Assembly (NCBI GenBank): GCA_022414725.1
Contig: CM039466.1
Span: forward strand, 33,607,174 to 33,671,173
From: Microglena sp. YARC
Lineage: Eukaryota; Chlorophyta; Chlorophyceae; Chlamydomonadales; Chlamydomonadaceae
Direction: 5' to 3'
DNA length: 64,000 nucleotides
Below are positions 1 through 10,815 of the stretch, in pieces. The notes under the pieces were generated by a model that saw only the letters and a list, made by a program, of their open reading frames with translations, ran no database searches and was not told the origin of the DNA. Numbering within the stretch: the first letter of the stretch is position 1; each line of letters starts with the position of its first letter. The position numbers were made by a program, and so were the translations under genes.

Positions 1-82
1 TACATACATACATACATACATACATACATACATACATACATACATACATACATACAACCATGCATACATACATACATACATA
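1..82. repeat. (TACA)n microsatellite
   Basis: Near-perfect tetranucleotide repeat with one interruption near position 55. It runs up to the putative exon that starts near 98. Confidence 0.95.
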
Positions 83-97
83 CTGCCACCATATGCA

Positions 98-731
98 GGG
101 TTGATTCAACGAGTGCTGTGCTGGTTGAAGCCAAGCCTGGCTGTATCACTCATACTGGGAGGCATCGCCCTTGCTGCGGCCCTCGGGGGCTCCCTGGCGT
201 CTCTCACTCTATTCATTTCAGCATTTGTGCTGTGGTGCATCAGCTGCCGAAGTGTGTCTGGGCGAGGGGGGGGGCCTGCCCTGCTGCCTGTGGGCAGAGA
301 CGACAGGGACGGCAGGGATGGCAGGGATGGCAGAGACAGCAGGGATGGCAGGGATGGCAGAGACAGCAGGGATGACAGGGACGACAGAGACGACAGGGAC
401 GGCAGGGACCCTCGCTCCAGCGCAGAATACCTTGAGACCCCTGCTAGTGAGAGCAACCCGGGTGCGTCTGGCGGCAACGTAGAAGAGAGCGATGACATAG
501 GCGATGGTACAATCTATGAGGGGGACCGAGCACCTGGAGGGGACGTGTGGCATAGCGTGCATGTCAACAGAACTGCGCAAGTGGCTGGGCCCAGCCATCG
601 CATGAACACGGCGTCAGGGTCAGGCCCAGACTTACCCAGAGTGAACACCTCCCCGTTCCAGCGTGTGGCTGACTGGAGGGATAACGCTGCTGCCGAGAAT
701 CCCCTGGGACCAGCCGTGTCAACCATGTCAT
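98..731 (+). CDS. Putative exon: hydrophobic segment plus Asp/Arg/Gly repeat
   Basis: I do not recognise this protein. The frame is open from the window edge to a TAA at 740. It has no in-frame ATG near its start, so I read it as an internal exon: a possible acceptor (atatgcag) lies at 90-97, and a strong donor matching GTAAGT lies at 732. Encoded features are two adjacent hydrophobic stretches (about residues 13-48 counted from 101), then a run of about 12 triplets of the DGRD/DSRD type from a 9-bp tandem repeat (297-410), then a polar, Ser/Pro-rich tail. The hydrophobic stretch suggests a membrane protein. The repeat and the lack of a recognisable domain mean it could also be a chance ORF. 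Confidence 0.35.
297..410. repeat. 9-bp coding minisatellite
   Basis: Tandem 9-bp units (gacagggac, ggcagggat and variants) within the exon at 98-731. They encode repeated Asp-Gly-Arg and Asp-Ser-Arg triplets. Confidence 0.8.
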
Positions 732-869
732 GTAAGTTGTAACTAGCCTGCTCAGGATGCAGGCTTGTCTAGATTTTCAGAACCATTGTCCAGTCATTCA
801 TTTGTTGTAGTGTTGCTGCTGTCTCGTGTTCATGTTCCAATTCACTGTTTATTTGGGGGGAGGCTACGA

Positions 870-1073
870 CAGGGATTTTTCCAGTTCAGAAACTGGGTTT
901 TTGTAGCTTTATGGGTTTAGGCCTCCTCCAGGGACAGTCTCCTCATAGCTTTTTAGGGGGGCATTAGGGCCATAGATTTGGGTTATTTATTGCGGCATTT
1001 AGGGCCATAGATTTGGGTTATTTATAGCGGCAATTGGGGCCAATACGGGGTCAAAAGTGGTAAAAATTCCCTG
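870..1073. mobile_element. hAT-like MITE, CAGGGATTTTT / AAAATTCCCTG ends
   Basis: Inverted ends start CAGGGATTTTT. The internal GCCTCCTCCAGGGACAG is shared with copies near 19893-20135, 32148-32317 and 41400-41525. The element is flanked by two related copies of a short unit (820-869 and 1076-1130), so it appears to sit inside a local duplication. No clean target duplication is seen here. Confidence 0.6.
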
Positions 1074-1337
1074 AGTCTTGTTCATGCTCCCATTCACTGT
1101 TTATTTTGGGGGGCTATGAGTATCAGCTTGTAAGGCGCCTAGGATGTTGTTCATTTGATCCCGGGGTTAAGGATTTCAACAAGCAGTTTGAGTGCGAGTT
1201 GCCGACCAGCATCTACTGTGTGCACATGTCTAACTGCAGTGCTCAGCTGCACTGTTTCTTTTGGGGGGCTACGAGTAGCAGCTTCTAGGCAGCTCCTTTT
1301 ACCCACCCTTGGGTCAACCTGATGCTAGCTATTTCGT

Positions 1338-1562
1338 CAGGGATATTTTTTCCGGAATATATACAGATCGGAATACGTGACCCCGTTTTGGCCAAAATTG
1401 CTGGAATAAGAAACCTAAATAAAAGTTTTTTTACTGAAATTGACTAAAAACAACCCAAACCGACCAAAATCGGAATAAGGATCCTGTTTTGGGAGGAAAG
1501 AAGGGAGGATAAAATGAAAAGGAATAAGATTTCCTCTTTTTTATTTGAAACAAATATCCCTG
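1338..1562. mobile_element. hAT-like MITE, CAGGGATATTT ends
   Basis: 225-bp element with inverted ends CAGGGATATTT and AAATATCCCTG. The flanking 8-mers tatttcgt and tattgcgt match at 7 of 8 bases, consistent with an 8-bp target duplication. It is the same family as 10574-10802: the internal sequence agrees along its length. Confidence 0.75.
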
Positions 1563-2089
1563 TATTGCGTCTGCAAGCTGTCATGATAGGCATTCCAATG
1601 CAGCTGCAAGCTGTGGGTTTGTCCCAGTGGCTGGCTAATAGAGCTGGCTGGAAGCTGCTACATGTAGCCAAACAAAGTAACAGTGCCCCAATTCTCATTC
1701 TTCGTGCCATTCCCAGCACTTTCAACTGGGGCACGTTTGGGGCCTACTTTTGATCTTCATGATTATATTTCTTGTCATAGCATGACCCAGCATCAAATGT
1801 GATTTAAAGGCTGCCAACATGGTTGTGTTCAGAGCCACTTTTTCCGTGTAGCGCGTCGCAAATTGAGTGACTCATTGCAACCCCAGTGCGACGCGCTGCC
1901 CCCCAAACCCCGCAAAGCCCGGGGGCTCGGGTGGGTGTTTCTCACTAGTTTAGCCAGACCCATGTGTCGCCATGCAGCAACAGAATGGCGACCCGACGTC
2001 GAAAAAAATGATGACAGCTAGATGTTCATGCCTGCCCATCTGCCCTGAGCATGCATGCAAACTGTTTTTTTTACATGCAAAGTTTTTTT

Positions 2090-2335
2090 TTAGCTCCCAG
2101 AGTTACCCCTCTGTCCGGTCGGTTGTTTGTTTATCGGCACAAAAACGTGGCCCTGACTATGTCAGAAAGCCTAGCTTCAGCACCTGCACTCGGTTCTGGT
2201 GCCACCTGTCGCTCCCTCCCCGTTTCCCACCCTTCTGGTTTGCCTATCCATCTTCCTATCTCTGCCACTCTCCTGTTACACGACACCAGCTCCGCCATTT
2301 TTCCACGTTGCTTGCGACGCGCCATAGACTTGTAC
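2090..2335 (+). repeat. Diverged dispersed GC-hairpin element
   Basis: Diverged copy of a roughly 200-bp family also at 4126-4318, 11389-11605, 12059-12280, 14669-14875, 24350-24570, 36056-36170 and 50830-51035. One end carries a GC-rich hairpin (ccccc...ggggg); the other end reads like gcgtcgcataggacttgt. I could not assign it to a class. Confidence 0.5.
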
Positions 2336-2391
2336 CATTCAACACTACCCCTCCATGTGCATTGACAAGCCCACTCAACAGTTGGGTCCCA

Positions 2392-2510
2392 ACTTGAACT
2401 TAAACTTGCACTTGGTCACATAGCTTCAGCCAGCATTTTGGCTGCTCGCCGCCTTCGGCAGTAAACAAATTATTACCAGGAAAATGTAAACGCGAACAAA
2501 TCACTTTTTA
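2392..2510 (-). mobile_element. Hairpin retroposon with (CAAGTT)n tail
   Basis: Read on the minus strand: about 110 bp with a GGCGAGCAGCC...GGCTG hairpin near its 3' end, then ATGTgACC, then a tail of CAAGTT-like units (plus strand 2392-2420). Other copies lie at 6853-6960, 7205-7300, 22196-22275, 25385-25490 and 62582-62687. The copy at 62582 has a 12-bp target duplication. Confidence 0.65.
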
Positions 2511-2732
2511 CCAACTTGTAACACAGCTCTCCCCTGTGTCTCAACAGTCCAATGGCGGGAGCCGCTTCCTACACAGCTTTATCCTTCTCTTTGTCAACTT
2601 GAACTTGGAATCCCCATATTATCCTTCTCTTCTGTCAACATATAGACTTGTTACATTCGATAACTGCATACATAGACTTATTTTATTTTATTGCTTCATA
2701 CATATAGACTTGTTACATTCAACACTAGCCCT

Positions 2733-3201
2733 CCATGTTCATTGACAAGCCCACTCAACAGTTGGATCCCACCTTGCAACGCAGCCCACCCCTGCGTCTC
2801 AACCCCTTCCTCCCCCACCTCCTACTCCTTCCAGGTCCTAGCCCCCCATGTTCCATGACAAGCCCTCTCAATAGTTGGGTCCCACCTTGCAACGCAGCTC
2901 GCCCCTGCGTCTCAACCCCTTCCTCCCCCACCTCGTGCTTACTCCTTCCAGGTCCTAGCCCCCCATGTTCCATGACAAGCCCTCTCAACAGTTGGATCCC
3001 ACCTTGCAACGCAGCTCGCCCCTACGTCTCAACCCCTTCCTCCCCCACCTCGTGCTTACTCCTTCCAGGTCCTAGCCCCCCATGTTCCATGACAAGCCCT
3101 CTCAACAGTTGGATCCCACCTTGCAACGCAGCTCGCCCCTGCGTCTCGACCCCTTCCTCCCCCACCTCGTGCTTACTCCTTCCAGGTCCTAGCCCCCTAT
3201 C
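2733..3201. repeat. 117-bp minisatellite, four units
   Basis: Units begin at 2733, 2850, 2967 and 3084. Because 117 is a multiple of three, a 193-aa frame with 39-aa repeats is open across it (2735-3316). No domain is seen and I treat the frame as a by-product of the repeat. Confidence 0.9.
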
Positions 3202-3360
3202 TCCTATGCTAGCTTTCAAGCTAGCAAAGTCATCCGTTGGAGTCCCTAGGTCGCCGCCACCATCTTGTTTCGAAGTTCCAGTCTTCCGTTCAAGGCCCAA
3301 ACCTGTACAGTTTTGAGGTGCCTGGTTATATTCTGCAAGTGTATGCTTCTGTAAGTGACG

Positions 3361-4075
3361 GACAGCTGCAAGGGGGTCAGACAGCTGCATCGAGTAGGTA
3401 TGCTACTGTAAGTGGTATGCCTCTGTTAGTGATGGACAGCTGCATCGAGTAGATATGCTTCTGTAAGTGGTTTGCTTATGTAAGGGATGGACAGCTGCAT
3501 CGAGTAGGAATGCTTCTGTAAGTGGAATGCCTCTGTTAGTGATGGACAGCTGCATCGAGTAGGTATGCTTCTGTTATTGGTGTGATTCTGTAAGGGATGG
3601 ACAGCTGCATCGAGTAGGAATGGCTCTGTAAGTGGTGTGATTCTGCAAGGGATGGACAGCTGCATCAAGTAGGAATGCTTCTGTAAGTGGTGTGATTCTG
3701 CAAGGGATGGACAGCTGCATCGAGTAGGAATGCTTCTGTAAGAGATGGACAGCTGCATCGAGTAGGAATGCTTCTGTAAGTGGTGTGATTCTGCAAGGGA
3801 TGGACAGCTGCATCGAGTAGGAATGCTTCTGTAAGTGGTGTGATTCTGCAAGGGATGGACAGCTGCATCGAGTAGGAATGCTTCTGTAAGAGATGGACAG
3901 CTGCATCGAGTAGGAATGCTTCTGTAAGTGGTTTGCTTCTATAAGGGATGGACAGCTGCATCGAGTAGGTATGCTTCTGTAAGTGATGTGATTCTGTAAG
4001 GGATGGACAGCTGCATCGGGGTTAGACAGCTGCATCGATTAGGTATGCTTCTGTAAGTGACGGACAGCTGCATCG
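3361..4075. repeat. 55-bp minisatellite with 38-bp short variant
   Basis: The core gacagctgcatcgagtagg recurs every 55 bp (3380, 3435, 3490, 3545, 3600, 3655, 3710, 3803, 3858, 3951, 4006). Two 38-bp spacings (3710-3748 and 3858-3896) come from an internal deletion variant. Most units contain ctgtaagtg, a donor-like sequence on the plus strand. Confidence 0.92.
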
Positions 4076-4125
4076 GGCGAGCATTATTCTGATTAGGACC
4101 CTTCACATGTAGCAGTGTTTTTTTC

Positions 4126-4318
4126 TAAGCCCCCTCTTCAAGGGGGCGGGAGCCCCCAGGGTCACCCCGCTGTCCATCTGTGCGTGTGACCGCCTGACCG
4201 AGACGAAGCCTGACACTCAGCCAACGGTCTCATAACTAACTCGCTTCCATTGCCACCTGTCGCTCTGTTGCGAACACTCTCCGCCAATTTTTAGCGTTGC
4301 TTGCGACGCTGCATACAA
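4126..4318 (+). repeat. Dispersed GC-hairpin element
   Basis: Starts with the hairpin ccccctcttcaaggggg and ends near gttgcttgcgacgctgcat. A partial copy of the aggcagctcc MITE (compare 14480-14660) follows at about 4333-4425. Confidence 0.65.
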
Positions 4319-4509
4319 CTTGTTATTTTCAGCAAAAAGCAGCAGATTCTAGGCAGCTCCCCTGACTGGCTATTCAGCCAAAGCTTATGCAACCTAGTGT
4401 GTCTGGAAGCTGTCCGAATCCGCTATATAATTTTAGGAGGGCAACTGGTTACATATTTGAGGCTATTGTGTGTTGTGAGCACAGATGCCTGGTGCTGGCA
4501 TATCGGCAT

Positions 4510-4694
4510 CAGGGTTCTTCAGGACGATGCGTCCTCCGACGCAGACGCAACATCGAGGGGTCCGTCGCGTCGCAGGACGCAACATGGGGAGGGTCCGTTG
4601 ACCAGAAGGAAGGGTCTGTTGCGTCGCAGGACGCAGGCCATACAATCGGTTGCGTCTCAGGCAGAAGAGCTGGGGGTCCTCCTGAAGTACCCTG
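4510..4694. mobile_element. hAT-like MITE, CAGGGTtCTTCAGGA ends
   Basis: Inverted ends cagggttcttcagga and tcctgaagtaccctg. Flanking 8-mers atcggcat and gttggcat agree at 6 of 8. The interior carries several gcgtcgcaggacgca units. A second full copy is at 27278-27470 and a partial one at 26330-26462. Confidence 0.65.
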
Positions 4695-5514
4695 GTTGGC
4701 ATCATTCAAATGGCTTTTGCAGTCCTGATTTCCTCAATGTCACGAGGGCTTGCCTCATTCTTCGATCCATTCTTTTTCTGGACTCGCATGTATCTCGAAC
4801 TTGACTTCTACATTTCTGGTTTTGGTATTCGGTTTTGTTTTATGGGGGATTGTTGGGAAATCATCGGTCGGGGGGGAGATAACAGAGGACTGAAGTGAAA
4901 GATCTCCTGTCGTCAACTATCATCTTTTCAGGCCACGAGCTTTTTAGAGCAGCATGCATGTGGCTTGTAGCTAGTAGCTAACAGCCTGTAGCCACGAGCT
5001 TCTTAGAGCAGTTGTTTTTATGTATTTGTAGGGTTAAGGGTAACCAGATGTTATTTCACTCACCAAACCCCGGGACTGAAACGTCGTGAAGCTCAATTGC
5101 TGCTTCTTCCTTCACGCGGCTTCACGGCATATAAACTCTAGAACCGTTCATTTTCTGTCTGTAACATTCCTGCGTGGTCCAAGTCTTCCCGTCTCATGTT
5201 ACTTATTTCGTTTTTAGCCTTTTACTCATCCCTCTTCCTCAGTCCTTGTACACCTCCAAGTCCTTGTATGCGTGAACTTAGTTAGATGGATTCCAGATGG
5301 ATTCAGCCACAATTTTTTCTGTTCGCCGTCTTCGGCAATAATTGGTAGTAAAGCAATATTATTATATTATTCAACATGTCTCGGTTATTTCATAAGCTCG
5401 TTCTTCAGAGAAACCAGAGCATATGTGCATTCTATATTCTGACATTATAATAATCTCAGATAATAGAAGCTGGGTGTAAGACAGAGAAACCAAAGCATAT
5501 CCGTGTGTACGTAG

Positions 5515-6843
5515 GGACTTGAACTTGAACTTGGATACATAGCTTCAGCCAGCAATTTGGCTTCTCGCCCTCTTCAGCAATGAAAAAAGTTATTGGTAGG
5601 ACCTGATGGCGATGACGCTGGCGTAAAAAGTAGGCACGATGGCTCATTTTACTTAGACTAGGAAATCAGGTTCTGATACTTTATTCTCGAATTCAGTAGG
5701 GCTTAGTCAGTACATTACTACATTCAAATACCACATGGTTCTCATCTTGAATGGTTCCAGAATCTCTTAGGTGACACATTCGATCCTTCAAAGAAATTAT
5801 TGACGTTTGACGTTTCCATGCATCAGTTTCCACCTTCAGGTAGTGGGAGGAAGTTATAAATCTAGATATATTACACACCACCTTGTGAGGTAGGTCTCAG
5901 ATGAGAGAATTAGGCATCTCAGGTTTCCCACTCTCATCCCATGAGGAGCAGAGGAGGACGTAAAAGTCTGGTTCAGGAGGACATCCAAGTCTGGTACACA
6001 GCATTCTTCCTTCCTTGTGATCCCGAGCTTTCAGGGCGCGTATCTGATAACTTGGTGCTATAGTAAAAGAAAATATGATTGGAGAAAAGGACCTTCTCCA
6101 CTTTGTTCCAGTTAACTGGTTTAAGATTCGAAGGTCCCACACCTCAATGTAAATTGGTGGCCAAATATTCATCCTGTGAATCTTCCAACTTCTAAGGAGT
6201 ACAATGCCGCTAGGGCACCAGACACATCCTTGCTCCAACAGTCTTAGCGTTCTCTAGCAATATTGAGATCGACAAGGGCAACGTCCCTAATCATACCATA
6301 GTAACTATAACGGTATTTCACATTGGAGTTCCAGAATTAAATCGCTGATTTCAACCAGTAATAATGAATTGGGAATTGAAATGTTTATTTCAAAGCAATG
6401 TATTGGGGGACAGATCGCTTCACTCCTAGGACTCGTTTCATAAATCCAGCATGCCTCATGTGGATACCTGTAGATGCTACTTTGTCTCTGCTGATGGCAC
6501 CAAGATGTTGAAGATGATGAATGAGACAATTGCTCCAGATTTGAGAGCCATACATTCCAGCAGATAGGGCAAAGGACTGGAACAGTCAAAGCATGGCGTG
6601 TGGTAAACTGGTAATCCTTAACTGCATACGGTACTCTTCACACATATCTGTAACACGCTTGATCCCGCCCCCAAAAGGCCGAGCTGCGTATTCAGAAGCA
6701 AATTGCATTGTACCGGTGGATATTGTAATTTGTTTTTTAGTTGTGAAAGGACTTTCACCCCAGGAGGTGGGTCTCCCGACACAAACCAGCGACTCGGAGG
6801 ATTCAGTAGAGTCAGTCTTTGAGACCTCGACCCAATGTCCCAA
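5515..6843 (-). mobile_element. Decayed LINE 3' part with RT C-terminal zinc motif
   Basis: Broken frames on the minus strand run from 6843 to 5693. The last one contains a C-x-L...QDENHVVFEC stretch preceded by a HYLKVETDAW-like segment, the layout typical of the C-terminal zinc-binding region of non-LTR reverse transcriptases. Earlier frames read like the RT thumb and connection region, but stops and frameshifts break them. Downstream on the minus strand (5590-5515) come the GCGAGAAGCC...GGCTG hairpin, atgtatcc and a (CAAGTT)n tail. The catalytic RT core is absent, so this is a 5'-truncated dead copy. The family assignment rests on the motif layout only. Confidence 0.55.
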
Positions 6844-7094
6844 TCATGCCAAATGAATTTGAACTTTGATACAAGGCCCCAGCCAGCAATTTAGCTGCTT
6901 GCCGTCTTCAGCAGTAAAATAAGTTTACCATGAAAAATGTAAACGTTAACATATCGTTTCCCCCATGCCAACTCATGCCAACAGTCTTCATTGATCTCAT
7001 TATCTCATTTCGCCACCATTCGAACTGAATCCTCCGTGTCGCTGGTTTGTGTCGGGAGACCCACCTCCTGGGGTGAAAATCCTTTCACAACTAA
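6737..7094. repeat. 71-bp near-perfect inverted repeat around a retroposon
   Basis: Arms 6737-6807 and 7024-7094 are reverse complements with about two mismatches. The spacer holds a hairpin retroposon copy (about 6853-6960). A partial relative of the arm lies at 13080-13145. Confidence 0.85.
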
Positions 7095-7427
7095 TTTTTT
7101 TTTTTTTTTTTAGTAGACAACTACCTCGCAGCTTAATGTGAGTTCAATGTGATATACATTGGATGGGGGAAGGCCAAGGAAATACAGGCTTCAAATTACG
7201 CAGTTTGAACTTAGTTACATAGCTCCAGCCAGCAATTTGGCAGCTCGCCGTCTGCGGCGATACAATTAATAACCTGGGGGAAACCTCGCAGCATAGAAAA
7301 CAACTGCCATAGTAAAATGATAACACCTTGGTGGTTACCTGGCCTGCTTTACACGATAAGAGCAGGTAGAATCATTGTGCGGCAAGAAAAGGATGAGTAC
7401 AGGGGGCAGCCCCCCCCCCCCCCCCCC

Positions 7428-7525
7428 TCACACACACTGGTGGTTTGCCCCAGTGCAAGCTAACAGGCTGGCCTTCTCAACCTCACGCTTCGTAATAAGG
7501 CGAACTATTTATTTATTTAGTGAGT
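7428..7525 (+). mobile_element. SINE-like repeat with (TTTA)n tail
   Basis: Carries ggtggtttgccccagtgc...ctcaacctcacgc, a short hairpin (cgcttcgtaataaggcg) and a tttatttattta tail. Other copies: 13846-13935, 21616-21712, 34205-34290 (-) and 60935-61025. It is preceded by a C homopolymer at 7409-7427. Confidence 0.65.
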
Positions 7526-7597
7526 GCATAACTCAAATATTTGTGCTGATAATAATGCTTGCTTGCTGCAATATTGCCTTTCTTTTTCTGAGGATTT

Positions 7598-7675
7598 GTT
7601 GGAAGACCCCTCCCCGATGTTGTGGAGCGGGCTTATCTTGAGCCAACAATGGCTTGTCGATGACAATGTAATGTA
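7598..7675 (+). repeat. Dispersed short repeat (gtggagcgggctt family)
   Basis: gaagacccctcc...gtggagcgggctt...gccaacaatggc...tgtcgat is shared with 28183-28245. Confidence 0.6.
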
Positions 7676-7699
7676 AGAACAGTGGAAATTAAAACACCC

Positions 7700-8165
7700 A
7701 AGCGGATACTGACGTCAGCTAAGGAAGCGTGGCACCCCAGGCTACCCCGGTCCACAGACCAATGGCGAGCGCTGGTTCCGACACAGCTTTATCCTTCTCT
7801 TTTGTCAACTTGAACTTTGACTCTCTATACCATCCTTCTCTTTTGTCAACATAGCTCTCAGCTTCTGCTCAATATCAAGCTCGTGCACATTTGTAAATTA
7901 CAATTAAGACATCTAAGAGGGTGCTGGCGACAGCTAAGGAAGCATGGCCCCCCAGGTCCCTCCAGTGCACAGACCAATGGCGAGAGCCGCTTAGCTGTCG
8001 CCACCCCCCCAGGGTGCTGGCGACAGCTAAGGAAGCATGGCCCCCCAGGCCCCCCCAGTGCACAGACCAATGGCAAGAGCCGCTTCCTCCACAGCTTTAT
8101 CCTTCTCTTTTGTCAGCAGAGCTCTCAGCTTCTGCTCGATATCAAGCTGGTACAAATATGCAAAA
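7700..8165. repeat. Three tandem diverged units of about 90-200 bp
   Basis: The block gacagctaaggaagc...gaccaatggcgagagccgctt recurs at about 7715, 7925 and 8022. Units end in agctttatccttctcttttgtc, a block also found at 2575 and 2625. No gene is seen. Confidence 0.75.
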
Positions 8166-8572
8166 AGGTTGCAGGATAGTCAGTTTTGATACCTGAATGA
8201 AAACAAATTATGTTTTGAAGAAGGGATTATCCCAATACAAATGTCCGTTAGTTAGTTGGTTAGCTAGCTAGCTAGTTAGTCTGTCAGTCAGTCATAAAAC
8301 AACATTTTCAGGTTTCATGAATATTCATGAATTTGCAAAAAAGGTTGCAGGGTAATCAGTGTTGGTGAAGAAGGTATACTGATTGTTTCAGGTTGCTGTA
8401 TCAAGCTTAACCTAAACCAGTACATCCTGAGCTGAAATGATTTCAGCATGACGGTGGGTTGTTGGAAGTGTTCAAACGTTTTGTCAGCATGAAGGTGGGT
8501 TGTTGGAAGTGTTCAAACGTTTCTCGGTGCCAGGCTGCCCGCTCCAACAATGTTTGCGACTCTGTCAAACCT

Positions 8573-8892
8573 CCTGGCCCTGTCAAAGTCCCTGACCCTG
8601 TCCAACTTCCTGACCCTGTCCAACCTCCTGACCCTGTCCAACCTCTTGACCCTGTCCAACTTCCTGACCCTGTCCAACCTCCTGACCCTGTCCAACCTCT
8701 TGACCCTGTCCAACCTCCTGACCCTGTCCAACCTCTTGACCCTGTCCAACCTCCTGACCCTGTCCAACCTCTTGACCCTGTCCAACCTCCTGACCCTGTC
8801 CAACCTCCTGACCCTGTCCAACCTCCTGACCCTGTCCAACCTCCTGACCCTGTCCAACCTCCTGACCCTGTCCAACCTCCTGACCCTGCCCA
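8573..8892. repeat. 18-bp minisatellite (about 18 units)
   Basis: Tandem ccaacctcctgaccctgt with a second type, cctcttgacc. The unit length is a multiple of three, so all forward frames and two reverse frames stay open, giving spurious PDPVQP-type or LTLSNL-type proteins. Confidence 0.95.
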
Positions 8893-9003
8893 ACAATGTT
8901 TGTGACACTGTAACATCACCCGCTTGAAGCCACCACCCATGTGTAGGGAACGGCTAAATGATATCATGTGATGCCGGAAGTCTGACTGGCCTGGTCGCCT
9001 AGA

Positions 9004-9292
9004 TGGGGGTTGGGGGTTGGGTTGGGGGTTGGGTTGGGTAGGGGTTTGGGTTGGGTTGGGGGTTGGGGTTTGGGTTGGGTTGGGTTTGGGTTGGGGTTTG
9101 GGGTTTGGGTTGGGGTTTGGGTTTGGGTTGGGGTTTGGGTTGGGTTGGGGTTTGGGTTGGGTTGGGGTTTGGGTTGGGTTGGGTTGGGGGTTGGATTGGG
9201 TTGGGGTTAGGTTGGGTTGGGGGTTGGGTTGGGTTGGGGGTTGGGTTGGGGGTTGGGTTGGGTTGGGGGTTGGGTTGGGGTAGGCTGGACCA
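9004..9292. repeat. G-rich (TTGGG/TTGGGG)n tract
   Basis: About 290 bp of irregular ttggg, ttgggg and tttggg units with strong G-quadruplex potential on the plus strand. It resembles a telomere-like repeat but is internal and irregular. A short relative lies at 10043-10070. It abuts the mobile element at 9290-10030. Confidence 0.9.
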
Positions 9293-10030
9293 GGATTACC
9301 CGTATTTCTATTTAATTGTGTATATCCTATGTGAAGAAGGATACATCCCCTTGGATATGGTTTGCAGTTAGGACCTTTTACAAGTAATTTAATGTCGTGT
9401 AGCATGTCCATCCTTCTGTAAGCTGAGCCTTCTCTCCCCATGCCCCAAATGGAATGTAAATAGGCTATTGACATTGCACACACGCCACTAGACTATAGCT
9501 TTAAAAAATGAAAGTGAACGGACCAAGTAGCAAGCTTTGTTTGGGTAGCCACATGGCATGTTTGGGGCATGCATGGAGTACACATACATGATAGGTAGAG
9601 CTGCCAGATGTGTGCCCTGGGCCACACACTTGCCAGTATGTGCCAGATTACCCTACCTAAGCAGCCCTATTTGGGCATACCAAGATTAGAATCACACATG
9701 GTGTCCATGAGGCATATCCAGACCTCCCCGCCCACATTTGTGTGTACTCAATGCACCCCCCAAGTATGCCACGTGGCTACCCAAACCAACCTTCCAACTT
9801 GGTCCGATGACTTCACCATTTAAACGTCGCATCCCGGTTATAGATCACCAAGCGGGGCCGGCCCGAGTGCCGATCTCACGCGACCACCGTGCCTGGCCTT
9901 AGACATGAAGACAACTGAGAGGGTAGAGGACACGCTCAGCCTAGGTTGTGCAGAAATGGTGCGGTATGGAAGATGAAATTCGCCAGAAACGTCGATGGGG
10001 TTGGTTACAAGGGTAGCCATACGGGTAATC
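9290..10030 (-). mobile_element. Unclassified element: C-terminal coding stub plus 3' tail (copy A)
   Basis: Homologous along its length, in opposite orientation, to 59640-60400. Read on the minus strand it has a conserved coding end (10015-9838, protein ending ...RVRSALGPAPLGDL then stop). A non-coding tail of about 550 bp follows, whose first 300 bp is bounded by inverted blocks beginning GGACCAAG (near 9514 and 9800). Only the coding end and the tail are present. I do not recognise the protein. Confidence 0.6.
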
Positions 10031-10214
10031 CTGGTACGCCCTAGGGGTTGGGTTGGGTTGGGTTGGGGGGGGCTGGAATGCTTCTGGATTGCAACATGCA
10101 CACCTGTACTGCAGGCTACATGTATGTATTGCACTTTCAGTTGTGCTGTTTTGCACTATTTCAGGCTGTATTTAAGTATGTTACAGTCCTGGGGTTGCCA
10201 CTTTGGGTGAGGGG

Positions 10215-10365
10215 ACTTGTCCAATATAGGATATCATATGATGCTGGAAGTCTGACTAGGCTAAAGTTACCATTTATATACAAAATCGTATGATGCAGTT
10301 TGTATGATATCATATGATGTCATACTCACCTTTGGTCTCCATCATATGATATGCCGGTACCTACC
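10215..10365. mobile_element. AT-palindromic MITE (GGACCGG family)
   Basis: Carries atgctggaagtctgactaggctaaa...atatcatatgatg...gccggtacctac. It is the same family as 12705-12830, 34385-34559, 34992-35177, 39835-40020 and 47543-47682. The left end is decayed here. Confidence 0.6.
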
Positions 10366-10376
10366 CATGTGCTCAC

Positions 10377-10807
10377 CAGGGTACTTCCAAGCGCGCGCTT
10401 TTGCGCGCTGGCGTGCTGCCTTTTTGAGCCCCACTGCGCGTTTCGCGCAGTTTTTTGCACCCCCCTGTGGGCGCAGAAAGCAATTGTGCGCTTTTTGCAC
10501 TACAAAGCGCAGTTTTTTTGTTTTCAAGTGCGCTTAAGCGCTGGCCAATTTGGTCAATGGAAGTACCCTGGTGCAGGGATTTATTTTTCCGGAATGTATT
10601 CCGATCGGAATATGAGACCCTGTTTTGGCTCAAATTGCCGGAATAAGAAACCTAGAAAGAGTTTTTTTTACGACTCAAATTGACTTTAAATGACCCAAAT
10701 CGACCAAAATAAGAAAAAATCCTGTTTTGGGAGGAAAAAAGGGAGGGGAAAAATAAAAAGGAATAAGATTTCCTCTTTTTGATTTGAAAAAAAAAATCCC
10801 TGCCCTG
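10377..10807. mobile_element. hAT-like MITE (CAGGGTACTTC) split by a second MITE
   Basis: Ends are CAGGGTACTTC and GAAGTACCCTG; length without the insertion is 194 bp. The 8-bp duplication GTGCTCAC is perfect (10369-10376 and 10808-10815). Read on the minus strand it is GTGAGCAC, the first eight intron bases after the exon at 10816-10911, so the insertion lies exactly at a 5' splice site. Related copies: 13410-13603, 40041-40235, 45253-45447 and 51256-51453. Confidence 0.9.
10574..10802. mobile_element. Nested hAT-like MITE (CAGGGATTT ends)
   Basis: 229-bp element inserted into the right end of the preceding MITE. It creates a perfect 8-bp duplication CCCTGGTG (10566-10573 and 10803-10810). 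It is the same family as 1338-1562. The nesting shows that this family was active after the CAGGGTAC family had inserted. Confidence 0.9.
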
Positions 10808-10815
10808 GTGCTCAC

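Noticed and set aside
2735..3316. 193-aa Pro/Ser-rich frame with 39-aa repeats
   Set aside because: Explained by the 117-bp minisatellite; no start context, splice signals or domain.
9004..9292. Chromosome end
   Set aside because: The tract is internal, irregular and followed by normal sequence on both sides.
8443..9483. 346-aa frame with Pro/Asn/Gln and Gly/Trp repeats
   Set aside because: Product of the 18-bp minisatellite and the TTGGG tract; several overlapping frames on both strands are equally open.
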